Origin: JAFDCJ01 sp964527835 | Lineage (GTDB): Bacteria; Desulfobacterota; Desulfobacteria; Desulfobacterales; JAFDCJ01 | NCBI GenBank assembly: GCA_964527835.1 | Contig: CAZGNV010000013.1 | Coordinates: 1-64,000 of the forward strand | DNA: 64,000 nucleotides | Direction: 5' to 3' | In this document: piece after piece, positions 51,454-60,203 of the stretch | Position numbering within the stretch: the first letter of the stretch is position 1 | Layout: every line of letters begins with the position of its first letter | Translations under genes and position numbers: made by a program | The notes under the pieces: generated by a model | Told to the model about the DNA's origin: nothing | The model's input: the letters and a program-made list of their open reading frames with translations, nothing else | The model's database searches: none

Positions 51454-52125
51454 TTAATGGTCGGCGGAGGGTAACCGGCGGGGAAATTGTAAAACAATGG
51501 ACCCGTGTTCTGCAATCTGGGCTTTTCCTTCCAGGGACTCCATGATCAGCTGCAGATCTTGTTTGCGGGCATCTGCCTCCTCGGGCCTGTTTGGCGCAGC
51601 TGGAGAATCCGGCTGCTTTGGCGGAGCTTTCAAAAAAATAGTGACCGTTTTGTCACCTTCTTCCCATTCCAGGTGCATGTTGCGGCCCGGCAGCAGCTGC
51701 CAGAAAAGCTCAAATCCGCAAAAAAGAGCCATCTGAAAGCGAACCGGCCGGGTCAGCAACGCCAGGGGCTTGGCCGCATCCTCCACCTGGATGGATACTT
51801 CCCGGTTGCGGGCAAAACGCTGGCAAAGGGCTGCAAGCCGCTTTAGCGTGTCGGTTACCTCTATTTCCGTCAGGGGCAGGTCGGCGCTGTGGGCGAAAGC
51901 GTTGAGATGCCGGCATAGCCGGCTGCCGCGCTTAATCTGGGTGCGGATCGACTCCAGGGCCTGCTCGAAGCGTTGCCGATGGGCAAAATCTCCAGCCGTC
52001 AGGGACAGGATGTCTCCCATCAGTTCCGAGGACTCCTTGATTACGGCCAGGACATTGTTGAATTCATGGGTGCTGGCTGCAGTGATATGGCCCATAAAAG
52101 CCTCTTCTCTAAGCGGTTTTTTCAC
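51454..52125 (-). CDS. Degenerate histidine-kinase-like protein
   Basis: About 223 residues. A DHp-like helical hairpin has ITAASTHEFNNVLAVIKES, close to the H-box THEFNN/LAVI pattern of HisKA kinases. The region where the N, G1 and G2 ATP-binding boxes should be (RFQMALFCGFELFWQLLP and after) shows none of them. So it may receive or transfer phosphate, act as a phosphatase or dimerise with the full kinase, but is unlikely to be an active kinase. It is the last gene of the regulator operon, spaced 15 bp from the response regulator. Confidence 0.75.
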   Translation of the reverse strand: MKKPLREEAFMGHITAASTHEFNNVLAVIKESSELMGDILSLTAGDFAHRQRFEQALESIRTQIKRGSRLCRHLNAFAHSADLPLTEIEVTDTLKRLAALCQRFARNREVSIQVEDAAKPLALLTRPVRFQMALFCGFELFWQLLPGRNMHLEWEEGDKTVTIFLKAPPKQPDSPAAPNRPEEADARKQDLQLIMESLEGKAQIAEHGSIVLQFPRRLPSADH

Positions 52126-52140
52126 CTTGCTGCTCCCTGT

Positions 52141-52524
52141 TTATTGTTGGAGGTCCCCGCGGGCCGCCACGGCCTGCTTGATTTTGTCCAGGAGTTCATC
52201 AATGTCTACCGGCTTCATCAAGTAGTCGAAGGCGCCCAGATGCATGCCGTCAATTCCGTCCCTGGTGGAGCCTCGGCCGGTCAACAGGATGACGGCTGTC
52301 CGGGGCCATTTTTCTCTGATCTGCTGCAGCACATTCAGTCCGCTGATGCCGGGCATCATCACGTCCAGGATCACCACGTCCGCGGTGTCCCGGGCCATAT
52401 GTTCCAGGGCCGAATTTCCGTCAAAGGCCGTGCAGGCATCCATGGCCCTGAGTTCGAGCCTCTCGGCCAGGGTGGTGGCGAATTCTTCTTCATCATCCAC
52501 AACCAGGACTTTGCATCTATCCAT
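52141..52524 (-). CDS. Single-domain response regulator
   Basis: About 127 residues from ATG 52524 with AAGGGGG upstream, overlapping the end of the sensor kinase gene by 8 bp. The receiver is intact: VVDDEEEFA, Asp in VILDVMMPGISG, Thr in LLTGRG, Lys in YLMKPVDI. No output domain. It is the direct cognate candidate of the overlapping kinase. Confidence 0.93.
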   Translation of the reverse strand: MDRCKVLVVDDEEEFATTLAERLELRAMDACTAFDGNSALEHMARDTADVVILDVMMPGISGLNVLQQIREKWPRTAVILLTGRGSTRDGIDGMHLGAFDYLMKPVDIDELLDKIKQAVAARGDLQQ

Positions 52525-54253
52525 CTGAACCCCCTTCCCCAATGCGTGCCTGTTTGGGCAGATAAACGGTAAAGGTTGTCCCCTGCCCCTGCTTGCTGTT
52601 GACTTCTATTTCCCCTCCCAATTTTTTTATGATGCCGTATGTAATGGGCAGCCCCAGACCGGTGCCGTAACCACGTTTGGTGGTGAAGAAGGGCTCAAAG
52701 ATGTGTTTGAGGGTTTCTTCCGACATGCCATGGCCGTCGTCCTGGATGGAAACCGCCACCTTGTCCAGGCCTTCTTCCCACGTGGTGATGGCAACGGTTC
52801 CTCCATCTTCCACCGCGGCAAAGGAATTATTGAGAATGTTGAGAAACACCTGCTGCAGTTGCCCCCGGTCCGAAGCGATGCGCGGCAGCTTGGGGTCCAG
52901 TTGCAGCTTCAGGTCGATGTTGCGGTGCAGGGCTTCTTTTTCCAGGAAGGTCATCACCTCTTTGATCACCTCGTTTGGGTCCAGGGGTTCTATCTGGACT
53001 TCCATGCGCCGGGCAAAGCCCAGCAGCCGATGGGTGATGCCCCGGCAACGATCCACCGCACGCAGGATGGAATCCACCAGGGAAAAAAACTTCTTTTTCT
53101 GGGAAAAGTCTGCAGAGGCCTGGATAATGTCTTTCATCAGGCCGGCCTTTTCATTGATGATCGCCAAAGGATTGTTGATTTCATGGGCCACCCCGGCAGC
53201 CAATCGTCCGATGGAGGACAGCTTGTGGGTGTGCTCCATTTCCCGAAACACGGCCTCCCTTTTTTCATCCGTCTCCCGGATGCGCTCCACCATTACCTTG
53301 GTGAGCCAGAAGACGATGATGAATATGATCAATACGCTTCCGGTAAAGACGAAGAAAAGCTCGCTTTTGAGCGTATACCAGGACTGGAAGACCATGGCTT
53401 TGGGTTTGACCAGCATCAGGATGAAGTCGGGATTGAGCATGTACACGTAAGCGATGAACACTTTTCTGCCCAGGGGGTCCATCCCTTCGATGATGTTGGG
53501 CTGGTGGCTTACCGGCGGAATTTGAAAGGGAGACGGTTCCAGTACCTTGCCGTAGAACTTGGTGTTGGTCTGCAGCTTTCCCTCAAGGTTGATCAAAAAG
53601 GCATCGCAGCAGGCACCCAGTCCAACGGCCGCCATCATTTCATCGAATTTGGATGTATCAATGGTGGCCCGGACCACCCATCGCTTGCCGGTTTCCCCGA
53701 AGCGCTCAACGGCCATGACGATGTGGGGAAACTGGCGATATCCCATGAACACGTCGCTGGTGTAGGTTCCCTGGACGAGCACCTGCTGGTACCAGCGTTG
53801 AGTCGCATAATTTTTTCCCTTTAAATCGTAGGGGCCCACGTAGTTGATCTGAATTCCCTGGGCATCGATGAGTCCCAGGTCCACGAAACCCTGGATCTCT
53901 TCTCGCGCGGAATGGAAAATTTTTTTGAGCACGGCCTCGTCAGCCAGCTGGTCGTAGCTGTAAGCGGAACTGATGAAGCTTACCACCGAAAGGCGTTCTC
54001 TTAAAAACAGCTCAAAGGAATATTTGGTCTTGTTGGCGAGTCTTCCCAGCGGCTGCAGGATCTCCCCTTCCAGGGAGGTGCGGTAATGGTGATAATTGAT
54101 GAAGGCCATGATGGTCAGCGGCACGATGGTAATGAGCAACATGAGCAAAATCAGGTTGCGCCGCAGGTAGCGATAGCGGGCTGCGGGCTCCACTTCATCG
54201 GGCAGCTCGAAAAGGCGCCCCAGTCGCTGTTGAAGGTTTTTAATCAAATTCAT
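52517..54253 (-). CDS. Membrane sensor histidine kinase (dCache type)
   Basis: About 578 residues. Order: TM1 (ILLMLLITIVPLTIMAFI near 35-53), a periplasmic double-Cache sensor (about 60-300, with WYQQVLVQGTYTSDVFMGY), TM2 (LFFVFTGSVLIIFIIVFWL near 310-330), HisKA (AAGVAHEINNPLAIINE near 365) and HATPase (N-box FLNILNNSFAAVEDGG, G1 DDGHGM, F-box FEPFFTTK, G2 GTGLGL). All boxes are intact. dCache domains typically sense small carboxylates or amino acids, which fits an operon controlling a DASS transporter. It starts one base after the NifX-like gene. Confidence 0.94.
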   Translation of the reverse strand: MNLIKNLQQRLGRLFELPDEVEPAARYRYLRRNLILLMLLITIVPLTIMAFINYHHYRTSLEGEILQPLGRLANKTKYSFELFLRERLSVVSFISSAYSYDQLADEAVLKKIFHSAREEIQGFVDLGLIDAQGIQINYVGPYDLKGKNYATQRWYQQVLVQGTYTSDVFMGYRQFPHIVMAVERFGETGKRWVVRATIDTSKFDEMMAAVGLGACCDAFLINLEGKLQTNTKFYGKVLEPSPFQIPPVSHQPNIIEGMDPLGRKVFIAYVYMLNPDFILMLVKPKAMVFQSWYTLKSELFFVFTGSVLIIFIIVFWLTKVMVERIRETDEKREAVFREMEHTHKLSSIGRLAAGVAHEINNPLAIINEKAGLMKDIIQASADFSQKKKFFSLVDSILRAVDRCRGITHRLLGFARRMEVQIEPLDPNEVIKEVMTFLEKEALHRNIDLKLQLDPKLPRIASDRGQLQQVFLNILNNSFAAVEDGGTVAITTWEEGLDKVAVSIQDDGHGMSEETLKHIFEPFFTTKRGYGTGLGLPITYGIIKKLGGEIEVNSKQGQGTTFTVYLPKQARIGEGGSDG

Positions 54254-54254
54254 G

Positions 54255-54605
54255 TCAGTGTGTGTTTTTCCCTCGATGGAAAGTCATTCCCGGTTGGAGT
54301 TTTCCCTGCATCCAGACTTTTACCGCCTGTTCGCGCGGACCGATAACCGAGTCGAATACCTCCACCCGCTTCCAGCGCAGGTAGTCGTAGTATTCCTGCT
54401 CGATTCCCCCGCAGATAACCACCGCGACGGCTTCGGTCAATATCAGGTGGCACAGGGCGTCGGCGGAAGCCTGGGGCAGGACCACGGTGCGCTCTTCCAT
54501 GGAGTTTTCGCCCGGGTCCCCCGCTCCGATCCATACCTCGGTGGCCAGGTCAAAACGGGGGGCCACGTCATTTTTCAGTAGCGGTACCAGGATTTTTTGG
54601 GTCAT
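54255..54605 (-). CDS. NifX/NifB-type (dinitrogenase cofactor-binding-like) protein
   Basis: About 116 residues. The pattern NDVAPRFDLATEVWIGA, LPQASADALCHLILTEAVAVVICGGIEQEYYDYL is that of the NifX/NifY/NafY-like alpha/beta domain that binds FeMo-cofactor precursors or Fe-Mo clusters in nif systems. No nif genes are nearby. Stand-alone versions are common in anaerobes with unknown ligand. It lies 35 bp after the sigma-54 activator and one base before the kinase, so it likely belongs to this signalling circuit. Confidence 0.85.
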   Translation of the reverse strand: MTQKILVPLLKNDVAPRFDLATEVWIGAGDPGENSMEERTVVLPQASADALCHLILTEAVAVVICGGIEQEYYDYLRWKRVEVFDSVIGPREQAVKVWMQGKLQPGMTFHRGKNTH

Positions 54606-54639
54606 AATCCACCATCAACTCATCAATGCCTTGAAAGGT

Positions 54640-56061
54640 TTATTCAGCACTAATTCCATATTGTTTCATTTTTCGCCAGAGAGTACTTCTTCCCCAGCCG
54701 AGAAATTCGGCTGCCTGGGTGCGGCGCCCCTTGGCCTTGATGAGGGCATCTAAAATTATTTTTCGCTCCACATCCCCCCAGCGAATATGGGGATCCCCTG
54801 TTGCCCCAACTTCCCGTCCCGGCTGCTGCGGGGAACGGGTGGGAGCAGGGGAAATGGAAGCCTGCTTTTCGAAAAGATAGGTTGGAAGATGCTGCAATTG
54901 AATTTTTTTTTCCGTGCAGATATTGACGGCGTACTCCACGATGTTGCGCAGCTCACGCACATTGCCGGGGTAATCATGGGTCAGCAGCCGGTCAAGGGCT
55001 TTGCGGGAAAAGCCTTGGAGCGGTTTTTTGAACCTTGCAGCGAACACGCGCAAAAAATGCTCCAGCAAAAGCCGGATGTCCCCGCTGCGTTCCCGCAGGG
55101 GAGGCAGGTGCATCCTTACCACATTGAGCCTGAAAAGCAGGTCTTGACGAAAGCGCCCCCGCTGCACCATGGCGGCCAGATCCCGATGGGTCGCAGCGAT
55201 GATGCGCACATCCACCTGGTGTCCCCGGGAACTGCCCAGGGGGTAGACCCTTTTGTCATCCAGAAAGGTAAGCAGCTTCACCTGCAAAGGCACGGGGAGG
55301 TCGCCGATTTCGGTCAGAAAAAGAGTTCCATTGTGGGCCAGACGAAACCGGCCGGGTTTGCTTTCCACCGCCCCGGTAAAGGCCCCTTTTTGGTGGCCGA
55401 ACAGCTCCGACTCCAGCAGGGTTTCGGGAAGCGCACCGCAGTTGACCTTGATAAAAGGTCCCTTGGCCCGGTTGGAAGCCAGGTGGATGGCCTCGGCGAC
55501 CAGATCCTTGCCGGTTCCCGTCTCCCCGGTGATGAGCACCGAGGAATCCGTCTGGGCGATGCCCGGAATGATCTGGAAAATGCGCTCCATTTCCTGGCTT
55601 TGGCTGATCAACTGCTCCAGGTAGGAAGCGTTGCCGGCCAGCCGGTCCAACCCTTCCAGGGCCCGCAGGTCTTCAACGGTTTCCATAAAACCCACCAGCT
55701 TGCCGTCCAGGTCGGTGATGGGCGATAAGGTGGATTGGACGGATATCTTCTGGCGATCCCGGTTGATGATGTTCCCTTTGATGCGGACAGGCTCGGAATC
55801 CGGACCCATGGAATCCAGGGGGCATCCCTGCAGGCAGAAATTATTTCTCAAGACATGCGAACAGGGCAGGCCCTTGACCTGGTCCTGGGTAAAGCCGGTA
55901 AGAACCTCTGCCCGGTGGTTGAGGGCGATGATGCACCGGTCAAGTCCCAGGATCAAAATCGCCAGGGGAATTTCACCCAGCAGGCGGGAAAAGGCTATGG
56001 GGACTCCAAACAGGTTGTCCACCCGGACGATTTTTTCAGGGAAATGAGGCTTGGGCTGCAA
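54640..56061 (-). CDS. PAS-containing sigma-54-dependent transcriptional activator
   Basis: About 473 residues. A PAS domain (about 25-130) carries a cysteine group (C67, C76, C80 in PCSHVLRNNFCLQGCPL) that could ligate a cluster or metal. AAA+ domain about 155-385: Walker A GETGTGKD, sigma-54 contact GAFTGA (226-231), arginine motif RQDLLFRLNVVRMHLPPLRER. The Walker B reads LFLTEIG with Thr250 where Asp is expected. A Fis-type helix-turn-helix (RRTQAAEFLGWGRSTLWRKM) ends the protein. It heads the five-gene regulator operon and is the likely activator of the sigma-54 promoter at 51328-51343. No receiver domain is present. Confidence 0.93.
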   Translation of the reverse strand: MQPKPHFPEKIVRVDNLFGVPIAFSRLLGEIPLAILILGLDRCIIALNHRAEVLTGFTQDQVKGLPCSHVLRNNFCLQGCPLDSMGPDSEPVRIKGNIINRDRQKISVQSTLSPITDLDGKLVGFMETVEDLRALEGLDRLAGNASYLEQLISQSQEMERIFQIIPGIAQTDSSVLITGETGTGKDLVAEAIHLASNRAKGPFIKVNCGALPETLLESELFGHQKGAFTGAVESKPGRFRLAHNGTLFLTEIGDLPVPLQVKLLTFLDDKRVYPLGSSRGHQVDVRIIAATHRDLAAMVQRGRFRQDLLFRLNVVRMHLPPLRERSGDIRLLLEHFLRVFAARFKKPLQGFSRKALDRLLTHDYPGNVRELRNIVEYAVNICTEKKIQLQHLPTYLFEKQASISPAPTRSPQQPGREVGATGDPHIRWGDVERKIILDALIKAKGRRTQAAEFLGWGRSTLWRKMKQYGISAE

Positions 56062-56127
56062 TGGCTCCTTCCTCCACGGTCAATGGGGAGCACGGCTTGG
56101 CATAAATGTCTGGTCGTCTCCATTGAG

Positions 56128-56198
56128 CATTTTGAAAGGATATGATACAATAAAGACCGGTAAAAGGCAATTAATTTTTCAAATATTGTTTCAAAATG
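56128..56198. promoter_or_regulatory. Inverted repeat pair upstream of sigma-54 activator gene
   Basis: CATTTTGAAA (56128-56137) and TTTCAAAATG (56189-56198) are perfect 10-bp inverted repeats 51 bp apart, 65-140 bp before the activator start. The TGTTTCA heptamer at 56188 is shared with the repeats at 51410-51444. They may be autoregulatory sites. Confidence 0.5.
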
Positions 56199-56244
56199 TC
56201 CCAGAAACAAAAACAGACCTCTTGAGGCAATGGACCGCACAGGA

Positions 56245-56272
56245 AAATGGGGCCGGTCCGGCGGCCCCATTT
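56245..56272. terminator. Strong hairpin terminator
   Basis: AAATGGGGCC and GGCCCCATTT form a perfect 10-bp stem with an 8-nt loop, flanked by short T-runs on both strands. It ends the zinc-ribbon gene transcript before the activator operon promoter. Confidence 0.75.
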
Positions 56273-56337
56273 GGTTGGCCAGGTTAGGAATACAAAGGGC
56301 CGCCGGCAATGCCGGGGTCATTTGGTTGCCGTGTTGC

Positions 56338-56520
56338 TTAGGGGAGATTTGGCATACACGGGTTCAGTTCAGGCGGTGGATCAAAGCGCTTGAGGTGGCC
56401 GGAACAATGGGGGCAAAAAAGCTGTGCCATGTTGCTTTCATCAATCATGATTTCGTCAGGAACTTCCAGACAAAACGTCTTTTGACATTCTTTGTTTTGA
56501 CAATAAAAAGGTTCGCCCAT
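56338..56520 (-). CDS. Small zinc-ribbon-like protein
   Basis: About 60 residues from ATG 56520 with AAGGA 8 nt upstream. A Cys pattern CQNKEC and CPHCSGH suggests one treble-clef or zinc ribbon. No other domain. It has its own terminator downstream. Function is unknown; such small proteins can be regulators or ribosome-associated. Confidence 0.65.
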   Translation of the reverse strand: MGEPFYCQNKECQKTFCLEVPDEIMIDESNMAQLFCPHCSGHLKRFDPPPELNPCMPNLP

Positions 56521-56631
56521 GGTTAACATCCTTATTTTTTTAAGAAAGGGTTAGTGTGTGGCCTCAAGCGATAGAGGCGTTATCTGCCATCCTTGCCTTC
56601 ATAAATGGTGGGTATCCTGTTTCGGCAGCCG

Positions 56632-58206
56632 TCAATCCTGCTCTCCCACCCGGTGGATTTTTATCAGGTTGGTGGAACCGGACTTGAACGCCAGGCCGAT
56701 GATGATCACGACAATATCTTTTTTCCTGATCAGTTTTTTTTGCAGCAGCAGCTTTTCACTGGCGGCGATCAGCCTTTTGGTGTCATCGTACACCGGGATG
56801 CACAGGGGGATGATCCCCCACATCAGCGCCATGCGGTTGTAAACCTGGATGTAAGGCGTAAAAGCAAACACCGGTTTGCAGGGCCGCTGCTTGGATAAAA
56901 GTTTGGAAGTCTTGCCCGACACCGAAAACGATATGATGGCCTTGGCATCCACTTCGTGCAGCACATTGACAGCCGATTGGGCCGCCGCGTGGGCAACCAG
57001 CTCTTCATTGCTTCTGCCATGTTCAATGTTGTAGCGCATGAAGATTGACCCTTCGGCTTCGGTCGCAATGCGGGCCATCATCTTGACGGCTTCAACCGGG
57101 TATTTTCCGGTGGCGGTTTCACCGGAAAGCATAACCGCATCGGTGCCGTCAAAAATGGCGTTGGCCACATCGGAAATTTCGGCCCGTGTGGGCACGGGGC
57201 TGTCGCACATGGTCTCCAGCATCTGGGTGGCGGTGATGACCGGTTTGTTGGCCCGCACCGCCCGGTCGATGATGTGTTTTTGAACCGTCGGCACACGCTC
57301 CAGTCTCAATTCCGTGCCCAGATCGCCCCGGGCGACCATAATGCCGTCGGCGACTTCCAGAATCGCATCGAAATTGTCCACGGCCTCGCGTTTTTCGATT
57401 TTGGCGATCACCGGGATATCCGCCCTCTTTTTTTTCAGGATGGCTTTGAGCCGGGTCAGATCAGCGGCGGTTCTGACAAAAGACAACGCCAGATAGTCCA
57501 CGCCCTGATCGATGCCGAATTCGATATCCTGCTGGTCTTTGGTTGTCAGGCAGGGGGCCGAAACCCGGCAGCCGGGCAAATTGATGCCGGTGTTTTCTCC
57601 CAGGGTACCGCCGTGGATGATCTTGCAGTCCAGCGTATCGTGTGACTTGGAGAGCACCTTGAGTTTGATGTGCCCGTCAGCCAGCAGCAGGGTTTCGTTG
57701 GTTTTCACGTCTTCGACGAGATCGGCATAGGTGGTTGAAACCAGATCCCGGGTGCCGGCAACTTGCCTGGTGGTGATCCGGATGGATCCGTTGCGCCTGA
57801 GCACGACCGGTTTGCCGCTCCTCAGCTTGCCGGTGCGTATTTTAGGGCCTTGAAGATCGAGCAGGATGGCCACCGGCGTATTCATGTCGCCTGCAAGGCT
57901 GCGAATCCGGTCGATGACCTGCTGGTGCTCCTTGTAGGTGCCGTGGGATAAATTGAGCCGGGCCACATTCAGGCCGGCGGCGATCATTTTTTTCAACACC
58001 GGCTTGCTGTTTGATGCCGGGCCGATGGTTGCCACGATCTTGGTCTTGCGAGGACTGTAAAATTGGTTTTTTCCGGGCTTCAGACCGGGCTGCCGGGCTT
58101 TAGCGGCTGCTGTGCCCGGGCCCATATCCAGAGCAGTTTCCCGGGCTTCAATGCCGGGTCGGTCTGCTGCCGGTTGGGGGCGAATGTTTTGAAATGATAA
58201 TGTCAT
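56632..58206 (-). CDS. pyk: Pyruvate kinase
   Basis: About 524 residues from ATG 58206. The first 50 residues are a low-complexity extension not found in most pyruvate kinases. The core begins SPRKTKIVATIGPAS, with NLSHGT, VMVARGDLGTEL, the active-site segment ATQMLETMCDSPVPTRAE and DAVMLSGETATGKYP. The C-terminal effector domain is complete. It makes ATP and pyruvate from phosphoenolpyruvate and ADP. It is a single transcription unit. Confidence 0.96.
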   Translation of the reverse strand: MTLSFQNIRPQPAADRPGIEARETALDMGPGTAAAKARQPGLKPGKNQFYSPRKTKIVATIGPASNSKPVLKKMIAAGLNVARLNLSHGTYKEHQQVIDRIRSLAGDMNTPVAILLDLQGPKIRTGKLRSGKPVVLRRNGSIRITTRQVAGTRDLVSTTYADLVEDVKTNETLLLADGHIKLKVLSKSHDTLDCKIIHGGTLGENTGINLPGCRVSAPCLTTKDQQDIEFGIDQGVDYLALSFVRTAADLTRLKAILKKKRADIPVIAKIEKREAVDNFDAILEVADGIMVARGDLGTELRLERVPTVQKHIIDRAVRANKPVITATQMLETMCDSPVPTRAEISDVANAIFDGTDAVMLSGETATGKYPVEAVKMMARIATEAEGSIFMRYNIEHGRSNEELVAHAAAQSAVNVLHEVDAKAIISFSVSGKTSKLLSKQRPCKPVFAFTPYIQVYNRMALMWGIIPLCIPVYDDTKRLIAASEKLLLQKKLIRKKDIVVIIIGLAFKSGSTNLIKIHRVGEQD

Positions 58207-58419
58207 GGTACGCTCTTGAGTGTGAACTGTAGTTTTCCCTGGCAATAAAAAAAGCCGGCAGCGACACGCACTGTCGACCAATCTCTAACCGATCTCCTCG
58301 CTGGTGAAAGCTATTTTTTCGCCATAGGCCGTATTGTCGATAAAATTAGAAGCGCCACCATAATCGATTGGTTTAGGGCTGTCAAGTAAAATTGTTGAAT
58401 TGGTAAAATTGCCTTTAAA

Positions 58420-60096
58420 TCAAACGGCTTTTGCTGAACCCACCGGGCCGGCCTGGGTGCCTTCCGCTTGCGCACAGGATTGCAGGCCGGGTTGCCGACG
58501 CACCAGATGGACCATCACGGCGGTCTGCAGTGCGGACAGGCCGACAAAATATCCCGCCCATAGCGGGATTCCCAGCAAAACCGGCTGCACCCGGTCCCAG
58601 GCCCAGAAATCCATGGCCAGCAGGAAAATGGCCAGCAGCAGCCAGGCATGACCGCTGGCAAGCCAGGCCGGCATCCGCAGTGCAAACGTCTTTTGCCTGG
58701 CCAGCAGCAGGCCGTGGACGCCCAGATAGACGCCGAAGGTCAGTGCCATGACCCAGATCACCGGCAGGAAAAAGGCACTGGGAATCCATTTGAAGTAAAA
58801 GCAGACCAGGGCCGCCTCGCCGGCGATGATGGACAAAATCGCCGCCAGGGCGAACACGCGCTTGAAGTAAAGCCCGAAGATGACCGTCGGGAATAAGACC
58901 GCCAGGCCGGTGAAAGTCTGGGTGGCAATCTGCAGAATGGTTGCCGGGGGACGCCAGGCCAGGGCCAGCCCGGCGATGCTCAATCCAATGACGAAAACCC
59001 GGCCGGCAATGCTGGTCTCATGTTTTGCCCTGCCGGCCAGCGGCAGGATGTCGCGGGTGAAAATGGAGCTTAAGGTCAGCAGCTGGGAGTCCATGGTGGA
59101 CATGAGCGCGGCCAGCCCGGCGGCCATGACCAGGGCCGCCATGGGATCGCCGGCGATCGAAGTCAACACCAGCGGCAGGATGCGGTCGGCCTGTTTGCCA
59201 ACCAGCCCGGGAAAGGAAAGATGCCCCAAAACCCCCACCGCGATGGGCATGAAAAAGACCACGGTGCACACCAATGGATAAAAGAGCATGATGCGGGCGA
59301 TGCTGCGATCGTCCCGGGCGGCAAAAAAACGCTGAAACAGCTGGGGGAACATGGGGTCGCAGAAAAACCACAGCGCCATGAAGCTGAACCAGATTCCCGG
59401 TGAATACTTGCCCAGGGCGCCGGGGCGGGCAAAAAGCTGCGGCTGGGCGCTGAAGACAGCCTGGTTGGCGGCTGCAAATCCGCCGTGATGCCGGGCAACC
59501 ATCACCAGAGCGGCTGCCAGCAGGAAAAACATGACCAGTCCCTGGAACAGGTCCGTCCAGGCCACGGCCCGCAGTCCGCCGCGCAGAGTGTACAGCAAAA
59601 TGATGCCGGTGACCAGCAGGCAGCCGTAAAAGTAAGGCATTCCCAGCAGCGCTTCCAGGGCGTAGCCGGCGGCCATGGGCTGCAGCGCCAGGTAGGGGAT
59701 GGTAAAAACGATCATCACCAGCGCCATCAGAAACGACAGCGGCCGGTTGCGGTACAGAACCTTGACCAGCTCCGGTGGGGTGACCACTTTGTGCTGGCGG
59801 CCGATTTGCCGGATTTTGCGGCCGATCACCCAGAACGTCAGGGCCATAAAGCCCGTGCCGAAGCCCATGATCGGAAAAAAAGCATAGCCGTCCCGGTAGC
59901 CGGCGCCGGAAGTGCCGAAAACGGTAAAGGCCGAAAAATTGGTGGCCACCATGGTGCCCAGCAGCACCATGGTGCCCAGTTTGCGGTCTGCCAGAAAATA
60001 GGTTTCCGGGGTCGACTTCCAGCGGGTGCGGGCGATAAAGCCGATGACCAGCACAATCAGAAAATAACCCACCAGCACGGCAATCTTGATGAACAT
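58420..60096 (-). CDS. Sodium:solute symporter (SSS family)
   Basis: About 558 residues from ATG 60096, whose AGGAGG site is strong; a 39-codon in-frame extension to 60213 runs through a terminator-like hairpin and is not favoured. About thirteen helices. SSS features: opening helix with YFLADRKLGTMVLLGTMVATNFSAF, FTIPYLALQPMAAGYAL and the GLAALMSTMDSQLLTLSSIFTRD segment that coordinates sodium. The substrate (amino acid, carboxylate, vitamin or sugar) is unknown. The leader suggests control by transcription attenuation. Confidence 0.9.
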   Translation of the reverse strand: MFIKIAVLVGYFLIVLVIGFIARTRWKSTPETYFLADRKLGTMVLLGTMVATNFSAFTVFGTSGAGYRDGYAFFPIMGFGTGFMALTFWVIGRKIRQIGRQHKVVTPPELVKVLYRNRPLSFLMALVMIVFTIPYLALQPMAAGYALEALLGMPYFYGCLLVTGIILLYTLRGGLRAVAWTDLFQGLVMFFLLAAALVMVARHHGGFAAANQAVFSAQPQLFARPGALGKYSPGIWFSFMALWFFCDPMFPQLFQRFFAARDDRSIARIMLFYPLVCTVVFFMPIAVGVLGHLSFPGLVGKQADRILPLVLTSIAGDPMAALVMAAGLAALMSTMDSQLLTLSSIFTRDILPLAGRAKHETSIAGRVFVIGLSIAGLALAWRPPATILQIATQTFTGLAVLFPTVIFGLYFKRVFALAAILSIIAGEAALVCFYFKWIPSAFFLPVIWVMALTFGVYLGVHGLLLARQKTFALRMPAWLASGHAWLLLAIFLLAMDFWAWDRVQPVLLGIPLWAGYFVGLSALQTAVMVHLVRRQPGLQSCAQAEGTQAGPVGSAKAV

Positions 60097-60169
60097 GATT
60101 TGACCTCCTGACAATAAAATTCTAGCGCAACGCGAAAGTTGGTTTTTTAAGAAACCTGATGAAACTAAA

Positions 60170-60203
60170 AAAGCCACCCCGACCATTAGGTCGGGATGGC
60201 TTT
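60170..60203 (-). terminator. Rho-independent terminator/attenuator upstream of the symporter
   Basis: Read on the minus strand, AAAGCCATCCCGACC pairs with GGTCGGGGTGGCTTT around a TAAT loop: a 15-bp stem with one G-U pair, followed by six T in all. It lies 74 bp before the symporter start in the same orientation, so it could attenuate that gene or end an upstream small gene. Confidence 0.75.
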
